From the NCBI GenBank assembly GCA_964553035.1, contig CAZKJH010000033.1, positions 1-29,703 of the forward strand: a DNA stretch of 29,703 nucleotides, read 5' to 3'. Made by a program: the position numbers and the translations under genes. Under the pieces are notes generated by a model, which worked only from the letters and a program-made list of their open reading frames with translations, made no database searches and was not told where the DNA came from. Positions 15,057 to 24,814 of the stretch are shown here, piece after piece; within the stretch, counting starts at the first letter, position 1; each line of letters starts with the position of its first letter. Source of the stretch: JBBQIY01 sp964553035. GTDB lineage: Bacteria; Verrucomicrobiota; Kiritimatiellia; RFP12; UBA3636.

Positions 15057-17546
15057 ATGCTTGATATTTTTATTGCTGGGGAACAACTAATAGTCAGTCG
15101 AGGAGATGAGAAAATGACCCTGACCTGGCCGGCGGTGGCGGTCAACTTTGCTGGGCACCGTTATGAAGCTCTGACTGCGGTGAGCGGTGTTCAAAAAAAA
15201 GGACGGAGTCTCATTCAGGAATTCCAGGAAGAAGATCTTCGTTTTCGGGTGACAGTCACCCGTTGCGGCAACTGGTTTCGTAAAGAGGTGATGATTCGTT
15301 CCGCATGTGTCCGTCCGACTCCCGACTATGTGGAAGTTGACGCCCAGACGCTTCCCCATGCCGGTCTGAGTGTGCGTGGTTATCGTGCTACGACTGAGCA
15401 GAAAAAGCGTCCGAAAGCCGAGGAGGAGGGAGGCGGATTGATGCCGGGTTGCGGTTATCCGCTGATCGGTCACGCCATTTTCACCGGGCTTGAGCACCCC
15501 GCCGCTTTCAACACAGTGATGGAGGAGGGTGAGCTTGGCAGCGGTTATCGGCTACGCCATTTTCCGCAATGGCATCAGGGATGTTTGGAGAGTGTTCCGG
15601 CGGTTTGGGGATGGGGACGGGATCCGGAAGCACTTTTTGCTAATTATGTACAGAGCATTCGTTTGCCTGCTTTGGAGAAACCGTTGTTTTCGTTTTGTTC
15701 GTATTGGTCTGATCCGTATCTGGGCAACTATCAATATGATGTGCGTGAGGGGAATTATCGGAGTTTAATGCGTGAATATTCGCGTCTTGGTTTAAAACCG
15801 GATGTTTTAACCCTAGATGCCGGTTGGCAGAATCGTTTTTCTTTTTTCGAGGCCAAGGAAGATTTTGGTGGCAATGTCGGTTTGGGGAAACTGGGCCGGA
15901 ATTGTCGGCGTAGCGGCATTGATTTGAGTCTCTGGGCTTCGCACAACGGCCCGATGGGGATTGCGCCTGAATTTTTGCGTGAGCGGGGGATTGCGGTTGG
16001 CAGCGGCGAGAGTTCTCTATATTGTGGCCAGAATTATGCTGTGCTGATGGATGAGCAGTTGGAGAATGAGCTCAGCCGGGCTTTCTGTCGTCTGGCCGGT
16101 CCAGAATATGGTGCCATGCATTTTAAGATGGACTGGGATAACGATTGTGCCACCTCTCCTGCTTTTAGAAAAAGCTATCCGACTCGCGATCATGTTCGCC
16201 AGGCGAGTATTGATGTCATGAGTCGGATTGCCGAACGGATTCGCACGGTCAATCCACGGGTTGTTTTGCGCAATGGTTGGTGGCCATCGCCGTGGTGGTT
16301 GAGCCGTGCCAACCACATCTTTTTATCGGATTCCGGTGATTCGGAGTATGCGATGTTGCCCTCGTTGTGTCAGCGTGATGGTGCTGCTACCCATCGCGAT
16401 TTGATGTACTACAACATTCTACAACGGGATCGTAGTGCGGTTCCGTTGGACTGTTTTGATAATCATGAGTTTCCGTTGGCGATGCAAAATCCGTTCACGC
16501 AGGATGCTGGGGCGTGGGCTAATACGGCTTGGTTGGCGATTATGCGCGGTTGTTCCTATTTGCCCTATAAACTCCAGCCGGAGGCGCTTGAGTCCTGGCA
16601 GAGTGAGATCCTTGGACAGACGATGGCTTTCGCTCGTGACTATGCCGACCATCTGATCGTGCCAAACGGACGAATGATACTCGGGCATCCTGGACGCGGA
16701 GAAATCTACGGCTTTCACTTGCCCGGGCGTCGGAGCGATTGGGTGGCCTTGCGCAATCCGCTCCCTTTCCCACAAGAATTGTGTTTGAACGGAGCGGAAC
16801 TATGTGGGCGCCCAATAGAGTCGCTGGTGCAGTTCTATCCCGATTTTCGGGCGTTGCCAGATGGCGGCATGGTGACGTTCCTACCAGGCGAGTTGAAGTT
16901 GTTGCAGTGCAACCGTCGCCAGCGTCGTCTTCCATACGCATTGCCTTTTCAGGTGGAGGCTGGAGATAGCAAGGATCGTTTTCGTTATTGTTTTCCCTCC
17001 TCCAGTCGGCCGCACGTTCCAGAAGTCTATCAGATCCCCGCGTTGACAACTGGGCCGGTGGTCGTGCGCGAGTGTGCCACAGGACTACAGCTTGAATGCA
17101 GTCTGACGGTGCCTTATCGGATGCGACAGTTTCGGCTGTATGTGCGAATTCGAAATACGCGAATGGACGTGCTCAGTCTGGAGCTCAGCTCATCACGTTG
17201 GGCGGGTTGGCCTTTATCGTGCTACACGATTCCGATCAGTGAAATTCCCTGGAATTTGCCAGGGGTTGGAGAAGCTAAAAATCCAGATGGTCAGCCCTGC
17301 CGCGATGCCCGCTATTTCATGGCGGACATTCCACAGGGAGGAAGAACTTTTCTAAATCTGGAAGTCATCGGTGGGGCGTGTACAGCCAGCGATCTGGAAA
17401 TCTGGGCCGCAGGCTATGAGGCACCGTCAGACACGACTACCATTTTATGCCGGGCACCGTTGGACTTTACCGGGACGTTGCCGGGCGCGCATCCTTTTGG
17501 TTTCCCCTTGTGTATTCGGGTCTTGCCGGCAAACGCCTGTTCCTGA
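15057..17546 (+). CDS. GH36-like glycosidase (alpha-galactosidase superfamily)
   Basis: An 829-residue predicted glycosidase. Residues 1-200 are beta-rich, as in the N-terminal domain of GH36/GH31-clan enzymes. The barrel begins near 210 with SFCSYWSDPYLG; TLDAGWQ (252-258) is the usual barrel strand motif. FKMDWDND (356-363) holds the probable nucleophile D359, and SDSGDSEY (424-431) the probable acid/base. C-terminal beta domains follow from about 530 to 829. No signal peptide is present. AAGGAG overlapping the MFS stop codon gives a strong ribosome-binding site 7 bases before ATG 15057. GH36 includes alpha-galactosidases and alpha-N-acetylgalactosaminidases; the latter would fit the deacetylase nearby, but specificity cannot be read from sequence. 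Confidence 0.82.
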   Translation: MLDIFIAGEQLIVSRGDEKMTLTWPAVAVNFAGHRYEALTAVSGVQKKGRSLIQEFQEEDLRFRVTVTRCGNWFRKEVMIRSACVRPTPDYVEVDAQTLPHAGLSVRGYRATTEQKKRPKAEEEGGGLMPGCGYPLIGHAIFTGLEHPAAFNTVMEEGELGSGYRLRHFPQWHQGCLESVPAVWGWGRDPEALFANYVQSIRLPALEKPLFSFCSYWSDPYLGNYQYDVREGNYRSLMREYSRLGLKPDVLTLDAGWQNRFSFFEAKEDFGGNVGLGKLGRNCRRSGIDLSLWASHNGPMGIAPEFLRERGIAVGSGESSLYCGQNYAVLMDEQLENELSRAFCRLAGPEYGAMHFKMDWDNDCATSPAFRKSYPTRDHVRQASIDVMSRIAERIRTVNPRVVLRNGWWPSPWWLSRANHIFLSDSGDSEYAMLPSLCQRDGAATHRDLMYYNILQRDRSAVPLDCFDNHEFPLAMQNPFTQDAGAWANTAWLAIMRGCSYLPYKLQPEALESWQSEILGQTMAFARDYADHLIVPNGRMILGHPGRGEIYGFHLPGRRSDWVALRNPLPFPQELCLNGAELCGRPIESLVQFYPDFRALPDGGMVTFLPGELKLLQCNRRQRRLPYALPFQVEAGDSKDRFRYCFPSSSRPHVPEVYQIPALTTGPVVVRECATGLQLECSLTVPYRMRQFRLYVRIRNTRMDVLSLELSSSRWAGWPLSCYTIPISEIPWNLPGVGEAKNPDGQPCRDARYFMADIPQGGRTFLNLEVIGGACTASDLEIWAAGYEAPSDTTTILCRAPLDFTGTLPGAHPFGFPLCIRVLPANACS

Positions 17547-17905
17547 CCTGAGTTTTCAGGTGCACAATTCGAAATTGCATCGGTCTGCAAGGAAAATCCA
17601 GATCCCATCAGTTCAGGTCATAGACGAAAGAAGTCGCTCAGGTACGAAGCATCCATTCCGTCAGTTGCGCATGCGCTTCCTCGTGCTTCTCGCTTCTTAC
17701 CCCGACTGTAATCTCGAATTCTTTGACAAGATTACAATATTGCCATGACCGTGAAGTGAGACGCAACTTCAGCGGCGGAGAAGAGAAGGCCCTCGGCTGT
17801 TAAGCGATTACTAAACGGGACTCTTTCGACATTCCATTATTCTACGTCTTGGTGTAGAATTGCGAGGAAACAGGCATTTAGCAGAAGAAAGCGGAGAAAG
17901 GAAGC
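17547..17905. other. Intergenic region between the glycan cluster and pepN
   Basis: No gene is supported. A hairpin ACCTGA-GTTT-TCAGGT (17546-17561) overlaps the GH36-like stop codon but lacks a T-tract. GCGCATGCGC (17667-17676) is a perfect palindrome. TGTAATCT (17707-17714) and AGATTACA (17729-17736) form an 8-bp inverted repeat around a 14-base spacer. Any of these may end transcription of the cluster or act as an operator; none is a clear factor-independent terminator. Confidence 0.45.
17832..17860 (+). promoter_or_regulatory. Possible pepN promoter with overlapping dyad
   Basis: TAGAAT (17855-17860) is a good -10 box with a weak TTCCAT 17 bases upstream (17832-17837). The arms ATTCTAC (17839-17845) and GTAGAAT (17854-17860) form a perfect 7-bp inverted repeat that covers the -10 box, so this could be an operator or a small hairpin at the start of the transcript. 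Confidence 0.35.
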
Positions 17906-20554
17906 ATGAGTAGCAAGTTTAAATTCAATCGATCAGAATATCGCAGGCCACCGGTACAGCTTACCCACGTGGATCTGGAGTTGGCAATCTACGACGATCA
18001 CGTGGACGGGATTGAGACGCTTCATCTTCTGCCACGCGAGGCGGTGTCGGTCGTGGAGCTGGATGCACAGGATCTCGAAATTGGTGAAATCGCCTTGCAG
18101 GGAGCCGATGGCTCCAAGCGAAACTTGACCTCGATGTATATTAAGGCTGAGAATCGGCTCGAGATTATGCTTCCGCGCGAATTCCAGCCGGATGAAAAGA
18201 TTATACTGGTCATTGGGGCGGTGTGCCGTCCTACGCACAACATTCTTGACGGCCTTTATTATGACACAACGCCGATAGGCGCTCCGCCACAGATGATTTC
18301 GCAGTGTCAGCAGTGGGGATTCCAGCGCATCATGCCGATCATCGACGATTGCACCGCGAAATGTACGTGGAGGACGACGCTGGAGGGTTCGGTACGCTAT
18401 ACGCATCTCATCACGAATGGTGACATCTCTCCCGATACCAATCGCGATGGGGTTCCAGTTCTCGTTCACAACGATCCTTCGCGCATGAGGATTACGTACG
18501 AAAACACCATTCCCATGCCCTCGTATCTTTTCCTTGTTGCAGTGGGAACGTGGGATGTGCTCGCTGATTCCGTGACAACGGATACGGGGCGCCTCATACG
18601 GCTTGAGTATCTCGTTCCGCCGGGGCTTACGGAGGGCGCGAAGATTCCGATGGAGATTTTGAAGGACTCCGTTTTGTGGCATGCACGCCGCCTTAACTAC
18701 GATTATAAGCGTGATTGTTATCGCACCATCTGTATGGAGAAGTCGAACTTTGGCGGCATGGAAAATGTGGGCAATACCACGATCATCACAGAGGCAGCTT
18801 TAATCGATCGATGGACGACGGATCGGCGTCTCATTTACGCCCATGGCGTCATCATTCACGAGTTTGAGCACAATCACTGTGGTAGCGATGTCACCATGGA
18901 AACGCCATTCGACATGTGGCTTAATGAGGCATTCACGGTTAATATAGAGCGAGAATACGTCAAACAAAAGTTTGGCTCTGAATTGATGGGTCTCGAAGAT
19001 CTGGATGCGATGCGTTCACCGTTGCATGGACCTCTTGCCGTTGAGGATGGTGGAAAGAGGGGACGGATCGTGCGCGAAGGTTTTAACCATCCCGACGAGG
19101 TCGTGGATGGCGTAACTTACGTGAAGGCACCTGAGGTTCTGGGAATGCTCCAGAATCTTATGGGTGACGCTCAATACGCCGCTGCAATTTCTTGGTATTT
19201 TTCTGAGTACAACGGCGGTAATGCAGGGACCGATCAATTCCTCGACGCCTTCAAAAAGTTTTCGACGCGAAATCTGAATTCATTTTTCCACGAATGGCTC
19301 TTTACGATAGGCTATCCGGCGATAACGGGCTCTTATGTCTACAATGAAAAGGATAGAAGACTTGTCGTGTCGCTGGCGCAGAAGCGTCGCGGCGGACCCG
19401 GTGGGATGTTTACCGTGCCGTTTCATGTCACGGGTGTGGGCTACAAGGGTCAGATAATGAAATCGGTCGACCGGACGCTTATCCTTGATGATGTGACCGT
19501 TACGGCTGTTTTCGAGGACGTGGATGAGGCTCCAGTCTTTCTCGACTGGAACAGTGGGCGGGCGTTTTACGGCACCTTTGAGGATGCAACCGCTACACCA
19601 GTGACGCTTTTAGAGATCGTGCGAAAGTCACCGTTTCGTATTGGACGGGTGGAGGCGATGCGTCGCTTGACCGACATCGAGATGGTGGGGGCGATTGCCC
19701 ACGAAGATTATAAACCCTCGGAAGACTGGTTGAGGCTTCTTTTCAACCTGCTGGTTGATGTTTCGCTCCCCGACGGGATCAAGGCGCGATTGCTGACCGT
19801 GTCGGAGGAAATGCTCGATCGCGACTACCTGCCTCGAGCGGCGGCGCGAAACGCGGCGGCGCGGCGATTGCGCAAGTTCGTGGCTGCGTCATGTGGCGAA
19901 GCGGCACTCTTGAAGGCGTTCAAGTTGGTGTGTCGTGGTGCGCCCGGAGAGCCGATGGAGAAGGCAATTCCGCGTCGCGCACTCGTTGCCGCGATTGGGG
20001 TCTTACTAGCCGAAACGGGCGGAGAAGCGGCCCAAGAAGCCTTGTTGTTGCAATTCGATGCGGCTTCATGCGTTAGCGACTTGCTCAACGTCGCCAAGGC
20101 ACTCAATGCCACGGATGCACCTTGTCGTATCTCTATCATGGAAAATCTCAGAGTGGAATGCAGACCCCACGTGGCAGCCTACGGTGCTTATCTGCAAGTT
20201 GTGGCATCATCGCCACACCCAGAAGTTTTCGACGATCTTGCGCGAGAAGAGGCGAGTTCAACGTTCCGGATGGAGCATCCCGGGCATAGCCGTTCGCTCT
20301 ACGGAGCCATGGCTGCGAATAACGCGCAGTTATGGACTGAGCATGGCTTAGTTTGGGCGGAAGAGACCGTGGTTAAGCTGGCAGGTGTGAATGAGAATGT
20401 CGCGTTAGTGATCCTCACGGCGTTTCAGCTTGTGGATTCCATGGACGAACCGCTCCAAGGCCGCATTCGCGATGTGCTTAAGTCGCTTGCCGGACGCATT
20501 GACGGTGCCTCCGCACCCAGTTTGCAGGGTCGAATTTTGGAGATGTTGAGTTAG
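17906..20554 (+). CDS. pepN: M1-family metallo-aminopeptidase (PepN-like)
   Basis: A zinc aminopeptidase that removes N-terminal residues from peptides, probably in the cytoplasm; no signal peptide is seen. The 882 residues compare with 870 in E. coli PepN. The N-terminal beta domain contains ISQCQQWGFQRIMPIIDD (131-148), similar to the PepN substrate-cap region. The exopeptidase motif GGMEN is at 283-287. The zinc site is HEFEH (318-322) followed after 18 residues by E341 in WLNEAFT, giving the HExxH-x18-E signature; the family more often has HELAH. The remainder is a beta domain and a helical C-terminal domain. AAAGGA precedes the ATG. It converges on the leftward lipoprotein-sorting gene with 55 bases between stops. 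Confidence 0.92.
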   Translation: MSSKFKFNRSEYRRPPVQLTHVDLELAIYDDHVDGIETLHLLPREAVSVVELDAQDLEIGEIALQGADGSKRNLTSMYIKAENRLEIMLPREFQPDEKIILVIGAVCRPTHNILDGLYYDTTPIGAPPQMISQCQQWGFQRIMPIIDDCTAKCTWRTTLEGSVRYTHLITNGDISPDTNRDGVPVLVHNDPSRMRITYENTIPMPSYLFLVAVGTWDVLADSVTTDTGRLIRLEYLVPPGLTEGAKIPMEILKDSVLWHARRLNYDYKRDCYRTICMEKSNFGGMENVGNTTIITEAALIDRWTTDRRLIYAHGVIIHEFEHNHCGSDVTMETPFDMWLNEAFTVNIEREYVKQKFGSELMGLEDLDAMRSPLHGPLAVEDGGKRGRIVREGFNHPDEVVDGVTYVKAPEVLGMLQNLMGDAQYAAAISWYFSEYNGGNAGTDQFLDAFKKFSTRNLNSFFHEWLFTIGYPAITGSYVYNEKDRRLVVSLAQKRRGGPGGMFTVPFHVTGVGYKGQIMKSVDRTLILDDVTVTAVFEDVDEAPVFLDWNSGRAFYGTFEDATATPVTLLEIVRKSPFRIGRVEAMRRLTDIEMVGAIAHEDYKPSEDWLRLLFNLLVDVSLPDGIKARLLTVSEEMLDRDYLPRAAARNAAARRLRKFVAASCGEAALLKAFKLVCRGAPGEPMEKAIPRRALVAAIGVLLAETGGEAAQEALLLQFDAASCVSDLLNVAKALNATDAPCRISIMENLRVECRPHVAAYGAYLQVVASSPHPEVFDDLAREEASSTFRMEHPGHSRSLYGAMAANNAQLWTEHGLVWAEETVVKLAGVNENVALVILTAFQLVDSMDEPLQGRIRDVLKSLAGRIDGASAPSLQGRILEMLS

Positions 20555-20609
20555 ACACTCGTTTTCCTGCTCTTCTCGTCCTGAGGGTCACGCTTGACGT
20601 TGAAACAAA

Positions 20610-21419
20610 TTACCGAAGCTTAGCGCGTGGGGGATTGCGGAGGTAACGTTCTGTAAAGATGTCTTCTGTGAGGTCGATGTTATAATCGACCTGGGTGTAG
20701 CTGATCGTTGTGGTGCTACCGGTTCGGAGATCTTTCATGACGGCTTTGGTGACGGTGGGGTAGCCTTGGATTTCTTGAACCTCTGTTGCGGCCATTTCGC
20801 GGATCACCTCGCCTTTAGCATCGTAGTATTTGGCACCGACGGGAATGAAGGTGGTCTTGTGGATCCACGTTTTAAAGGAAGTGAATTCGACCGCTTTGGG
20901 GTCTTTAGGCGTATTCTGGATGACGTAATACGACTCAGTTGTCTCGACGAGTTCGTGGGTGTCGGCAGTAACGCCACGACCGGAGATATCCTCGTAGAAG
21001 AAGTCCGAGCCGACGAAGCTGGTGCGTTGATCGGATGCGGCGATGCGCTTGACGAGATTGAGTCCTGGTAAATAGAGCCAGCGGTCATCATCTTTGTCGA
21101 TGTGTTTGTGAACCAGATAAGCGGTTTTGTTCACATCGGCAGGTCTTTCAAAATAAACGTAGAACTTTTGATCACCCATGAATGCGTCCGACGTGTCGTC
21201 CGCAGGCTCGAGGTCGAGCCGGAGGATAGTCATTTCGCGGGTGCGTTCGCGGCCTTGTGAGTCCATGATGGACATGGACACTTTGGCGCGACCGCTCTTG
21301 CCTTTGTAGTAGGAGGCGACGTTGGCCTTGTCGACGATTTCATCGGCAGAAGGTGCGGCTGTTTGGGCGAAGACGGCGGCTGCCGCGAAAACGAGGGATG
21401 AGAGAAGTCGTGCTTTCAT
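20610..21419 (-). CDS. Outer-membrane lipoprotein-sorting protein (LolA-like)
   Basis: A 269-residue exported protein with a signal peptide (MKARLLSSLVFAAAAVFAQ) and the open beta-barrel features of the LolA/LolB-like lipoprotein-sorting family: SADEIVDKANVASYYKGKSG near the mature N-terminus, FYVYFERPADVNKTAYLVH, DRWLYLPGLNLVKRI, FVGSDFFYED and a C-terminal TQVDYNIDLTEDIFTERYL. The family is commonly encoded beside MMPL/RND exporters, exactly as here: the exporter gene ends 23 bases upstream. It probably carries a lipid or lipoprotein from the exporter across the periplasm. AAGGAA lies before the ATG. The specific cargo is unknown. Confidence 0.88.
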   Translation of the reverse strand: MKARLLSSLVFAAAAVFAQTAAPSADEIVDKANVASYYKGKSGRAKVSMSIMDSQGRERTREMTILRLDLEPADDTSDAFMGDQKFYVYFERPADVNKTAYLVHKHIDKDDDRWLYLPGLNLVKRIAASDQRTSFVGSDFFYEDISGRGVTADTHELVETTESYYVIQNTPKDPKAVEFTSFKTWIHKTTFIPVGAKYYDAKGEVIREMAATEVQEIQGYPTVTKAVMKDLRTGSTTTISYTQVDYNIDLTEDIFTERYLRNPPRAKLR

Positions 21420-21442
21420 TTTGGATTAGATTCCTTTTCTTT

Positions 21443-24328
21443 TTAAGACTTGGTCGTGTGGCATGATTTGCGTCTTCCATTGAGGAAGCATAGCAGCGCG
21501 ACGACGCTGATGATAGCGAGGCTAACGTAGGAGATGACCGTCCAGGCGACATTCAGGAACAGTTGGATGTTCAGAGCAACTGTCAGCACGCCCATCACGG
21601 CTGCGGAGAAGCAGGTACCGCAACGGCATGTGAATGAGGCGTCAGTTTTGGGGAACAGGTGCTTCTCCAGAACCGTAATCAGCGCGGGCAGCAGGAAGAG
21701 TGTTGCAACGCCTGCGGCGAGGAGGATGGCGGCGATGAAGATGCCAACGGTTTTATAAGGCATGAGTGGGGCGGCCAGCAGGGGCAGGAAGCCGATGCTG
21801 ATCACGATTACATTCCGGGTGATGGCGCGGGCAGGTTCGCCGAACATGGGACCTGAGGCCGCTTTCCAGGAACCGAATTTCTCGTGCATGTCTCTGGCTC
21901 GTGATATAAAGTGGATGGCGTAGTCTACGGCCATACCGAGGCTGAGTGCGGAGAGGACGGCAGTCGGCATGTCGTAGTCTTTGCCGATGATGCCAATGAC
22001 ACCGTAGATGAAGCCGATGGTGAGGGTCAGCGGGATCATGGAGAGGAAGCCCCAGAGTGCTGAGCGGAACAGGATGATCATCATGAAGCAGACGGCGGCA
22101 AAGCTGCCGAGGAAGGAAATGAGCATGCCGTAGACCATGCGTTCCTGCCAGATCACGTTGATGTAGGTCAGACCGAACCATTTCGCCTCGATCCCTGCAG
22201 GAGGCGGATGGCGGTCGATGTAGTCCTTGACGGATTCGATGATGGACTTCATGTCACGGTTATCACCGCTCTTCTGTTGGATCCAAATGCTAGTGTCGCG
22301 CCATGAATCCGTGCGAACGAAATGTGACAGATCCTGCGGACGGTGCGAGCTTTCGTACTGCATTACGGTCTGGGCAACGCCTTCACGTGAGTCGGGAATC
22401 CGATAGTAGTCCTTATCGCCGCCCATGAGTTCACGGTAGACGGTGCGGACCAGATCGGCAAGCGAGTTACTCTTGCCGATGAGGAGATGTCCGTCATCAT
22501 TTTTGAGTGTCAGCAGGTGATCTTGGAAGCTGGCCATCCAATTTAAGACGGCGGGATCCTTGAAGATCTGTCCGCTCTGCGCCTGTTCGCTGATGAAGAG
22601 GGCGGAAGCATCCCATATCTCGTAAAGAGCATCTGAAGCGGCTTCAGTTTTTGAGCTTGCGAATTTCTGAAGCTCACGGAAGAATTCCTCGTGGGTGCTT
22701 GTGGAGGAGTCCAGTTCCTTGGCTTTCTGGAGGACTTCAGCGAAGACGGCCTCGGCTCCCAGAAGTTCCTTCGCCGTGAGGTCGTCGACTGATGCCTTTG
22801 CAGCCTCGGTCAGCGTTGCTGCGAGGTGCGGAGGCTGTGGCAGGTCGGAGGCAGGGTGAAGTGCAAGATAGCCCATGTAGGTTCCACCAAAGTGGTCGTT
22901 TAGCACTTTGTCTGCAATCCGGATCTCGTGCTTCGGTTCGAACCATTTGACCGGATTGTCGTTGATGACGATTTTGCTGATACCCCAGACGGCAATGACG
23001 CTCAGTAGAATTGCGGCTATAATGAAGAGCTTGGCGTAGCGATACGTTGCACTTCCAAGCGTGCCGAGCATACGTGTCATCAGCGAATGGGATCCCGTGT
23101 CTGTTTTATCGCTCGAGAGACCGAAGTTTTCGAGCGATTTTGCGGGGATGAACATGACGGATGCTGGAACAAAGGTGACCGTCCAGAACCAGGCGACCAT
23201 GACGCCGATGGCGATGAAGATACCGAAGACCTGTACCGGCGGGATCGGGGTCAGTGCAAGCGAAAGAAAAGCAACGGCGGTGGTGAGACTCGTGTAGAGC
23301 ATCGGGGTTGAGAGCGTCTTCATCACCTGCTTGATCGCCTTGGCTCTATCCTTTGTTTCCTGATAGCGGTCGAAGAATTCGGAGAGGATATGAATCGAGT
23401 CGAGAACCGAAATTGGCATGATGAAAATCGGGATCATGCTGCTCATGATATGGATCGTGTTTCCGGTTGAGACCAGCAATGCCATGGTGGCGATACAACT
23501 GACGATGGCCACGATCAGTGGCGCGATGATGATCGCGAGTTTGCGGAAGAACAGAAGGAGCAGAAAAAAGATGATGAGCATCGCCAGCGGAGCGGAAAGC
23601 GCCATCTGCTTGAACATTTCAACGCCAAAGGTGTCTTCCGCGATCGGCAGGCCCGTGATATGATAGTCATCCGACGAGTTGAAGGAAGCCACCTTTTCTC
23701 GTAGCTTCTCCGCAATCTTGTAGGAAAGATGTTTGTCCGAGAGCGGAATATAGATCGCAATAGCCTGACCGTCTTCAGAAACGAGTGTTCCTTTCATGAA
23801 GGGAAGCTTCATCGCTTTGTTGCGAACCGCAAGTGCCCCTTCTTGCGTTTCCGGAGGTGTGGGCATCAGCCACTCGAAGCTCACGGTTCCGAGTCCGCCT
23901 TGTTGGACATTGTCCACCGTTGAAGGCGCAATAATATCGATGCCGATGACACCCGCCTGGGGATTGTCAAGGATGCCGATTTCAGCACCCTTGAGCGTTT
24001 TGGCGTATTCGGTAAGCTCGTAGATGTCTTTGAGTGTCTGCGGGTTGAATACATAGGCTGGAGCATTGGCGTTGACGACGCCCACCACGAGCATATCGTA
24101 GAGGGCGAATTCCGCTCTCTTCTCGTGGTGGAACGTTCGTACCGGCTCGTCGGAAGCAAGCATGTTTTCGGGATCGGTATCGATCACGGCACCATGCAAG
24201 CTTGGAAATGAATCAGGCCAGAGGGTAGGCAACATGGCAATCGCACCTAAAACAAGTGTGACTGCAATCATCAACCCAGTTATAGCAAAATGGTTCTTTA
24301 CTGACCAATCTATCAATCGCTTCATCAT
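21443..24328 (-). CDS. RND-superfamily exporter (MMPL/HpnN-like)
   Basis: A large inner-membrane exporter of 961 residues, driven by the proton gradient. Topology follows the RND plan: one helix near residues 14-36, a periplasmic domain (about 40-230), five or six helices (about 230-400, including LAMLIIFFLLLLFF and MSSMIPIFIMPISVLDSIHI), another helix near 435-455, a second periplasmic domain (about 460-710), then helices to the end (MVYGMLISFLGSFAAVCFM onwards). The segment ALSLGMAVDYAIHFISR (about 815-831) corresponds to the proton-relay GxxxDY motif of MMPL proteins. GGAG precedes the start; the ATGATG at 24328 offers two adjacent starts. With the LolA-like gene downstream it probably exports a lipid or hydrophobic molecule to the outer membrane. 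Confidence 0.9.
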   Translation of the reverse strand: MMKRLIDWSVKNHFAITGLMIAVTLVLGAIAMLPTLWPDSFPSLHGAVIDTDPENMLASDEPVRTFHHEKRAEFALYDMLVVGVVNANAPAYVFNPQTLKDIYELTEYAKTLKGAEIGILDNPQAGVIGIDIIAPSTVDNVQQGGLGTVSFEWLMPTPPETQEGALAVRNKAMKLPFMKGTLVSEDGQAIAIYIPLSDKHLSYKIAEKLREKVASFNSSDDYHITGLPIAEDTFGVEMFKQMALSAPLAMLIIFFLLLLFFRKLAIIIAPLIVAIVSCIATMALLVSTGNTIHIMSSMIPIFIMPISVLDSIHILSEFFDRYQETKDRAKAIKQVMKTLSTPMLYTSLTTAVAFLSLALTPIPPVQVFGIFIAIGVMVAWFWTVTFVPASVMFIPAKSLENFGLSSDKTDTGSHSLMTRMLGTLGSATYRYAKLFIIAAILLSVIAVWGISKIVINDNPVKWFEPKHEIRIADKVLNDHFGGTYMGYLALHPASDLPQPPHLAATLTEAAKASVDDLTAKELLGAEAVFAEVLQKAKELDSSTSTHEEFFRELQKFASSKTEAASDALYEIWDASALFISEQAQSGQIFKDPAVLNWMASFQDHLLTLKNDDGHLLIGKSNSLADLVRTVYRELMGGDKDYYRIPDSREGVAQTVMQYESSHRPQDLSHFVRTDSWRDTSIWIQQKSGDNRDMKSIIESVKDYIDRHPPPAGIEAKWFGLTYINVIWQERMVYGMLISFLGSFAAVCFMMIILFRSALWGFLSMIPLTLTIGFIYGVIGIIGKDYDMPTAVLSALSLGMAVDYAIHFISRARDMHEKFGSWKAASGPMFGEPARAITRNVIVISIGFLPLLAAPLMPYKTVGIFIAAILLAAGVATLFLLPALITVLEKHLFPKTDASFTCRCGTCFSAAVMGVLTVALNIQLFLNVAWTVISYVSLAIISVVALLCFLNGRRKSCHTTKS

Positions 24329-24370
24329 ACGTTCATCTCCAAAAAGTTCTTCCGACTACTGTCTACTGTC

Positions 24371-24691
24371 TTAGACGTTTTGCTTAATTGCAGCAATCAG
24401 GTCTGGTTTTCTCTGAACGCCGACGTACTGCTTGACAACTTTGCCGTCCTTAAAGAGGAGCAGGGTTGGGATGCTCTGTACACCGAATTGTGCGGCAGAT
24501 GCCGGATTCTCGTCGATGTTAACCTTGCCGATTGTTGCACTTGCACCGACTTCGGTGGCGACTTCTTCCAAGATGGGACCCTGCATACGGCATGGCCCGC
24601 ACCACGGGGCCCAAAAGTCTACCAGGACGACTCCTGATGCGATGGCTTTTGCGAATTCTGAATCCTTGATTTCTTTGACTGTATTGCTCAT
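24371..24691 (-). CDS. trxA: Thioredoxin
   Basis: A 106-residue cytoplasmic disulfide reductase with the active site WCGPC (C31, C34) in VLVDFWAPWCGPCRM, the cis-Pro loop SIPTLLLFKDGK and full domain length. It reduces protein disulfides through thioredoxin reductase; class II ribonucleotide reductase, encoded in this window, is a typical client. AAGGAGAATCAA leads into the ATG, a strong ribosome-binding site. The RND exporter begins 42 bases downstream, so trxA is probably the first gene of that operon; the gap holds the heptamer GACAGTA repeated in tandem. The upstream region contains unusual repeat arrays. Confidence 0.96.
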   Translation of the reverse strand: MSNTVKEIKDSEFAKAIASGVVLVDFWAPWCGPCRMQGPILEEVATEVGASATIGKVNIDENPASAAQFGVQSIPTLLLFKDGKVVKQYVGVQRKPDLIAAIKQNV

Positions 24692-24814
24692 TTGATTCTC
24701 CTTGTTGGGTGTTTGAATTGCTTTTTACTAATGCATGAACAGTACCAAGGTTGTGTTTTGCATTAAGTCGTCACAATTCATCGGCTTGGAATTTTACGAG
24801 TGACGTGTATTATA
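24692..24814. other. trxA upstream region
   Basis: Non-coding. It must contain the trxA promoter on the minus strand, but I see no convincing -35/-10 pair close to the gene. The self-complementary string ATTATAAT (24809-24816) provides a TATAAT on both strands at its far end. Confidence 0.35.
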
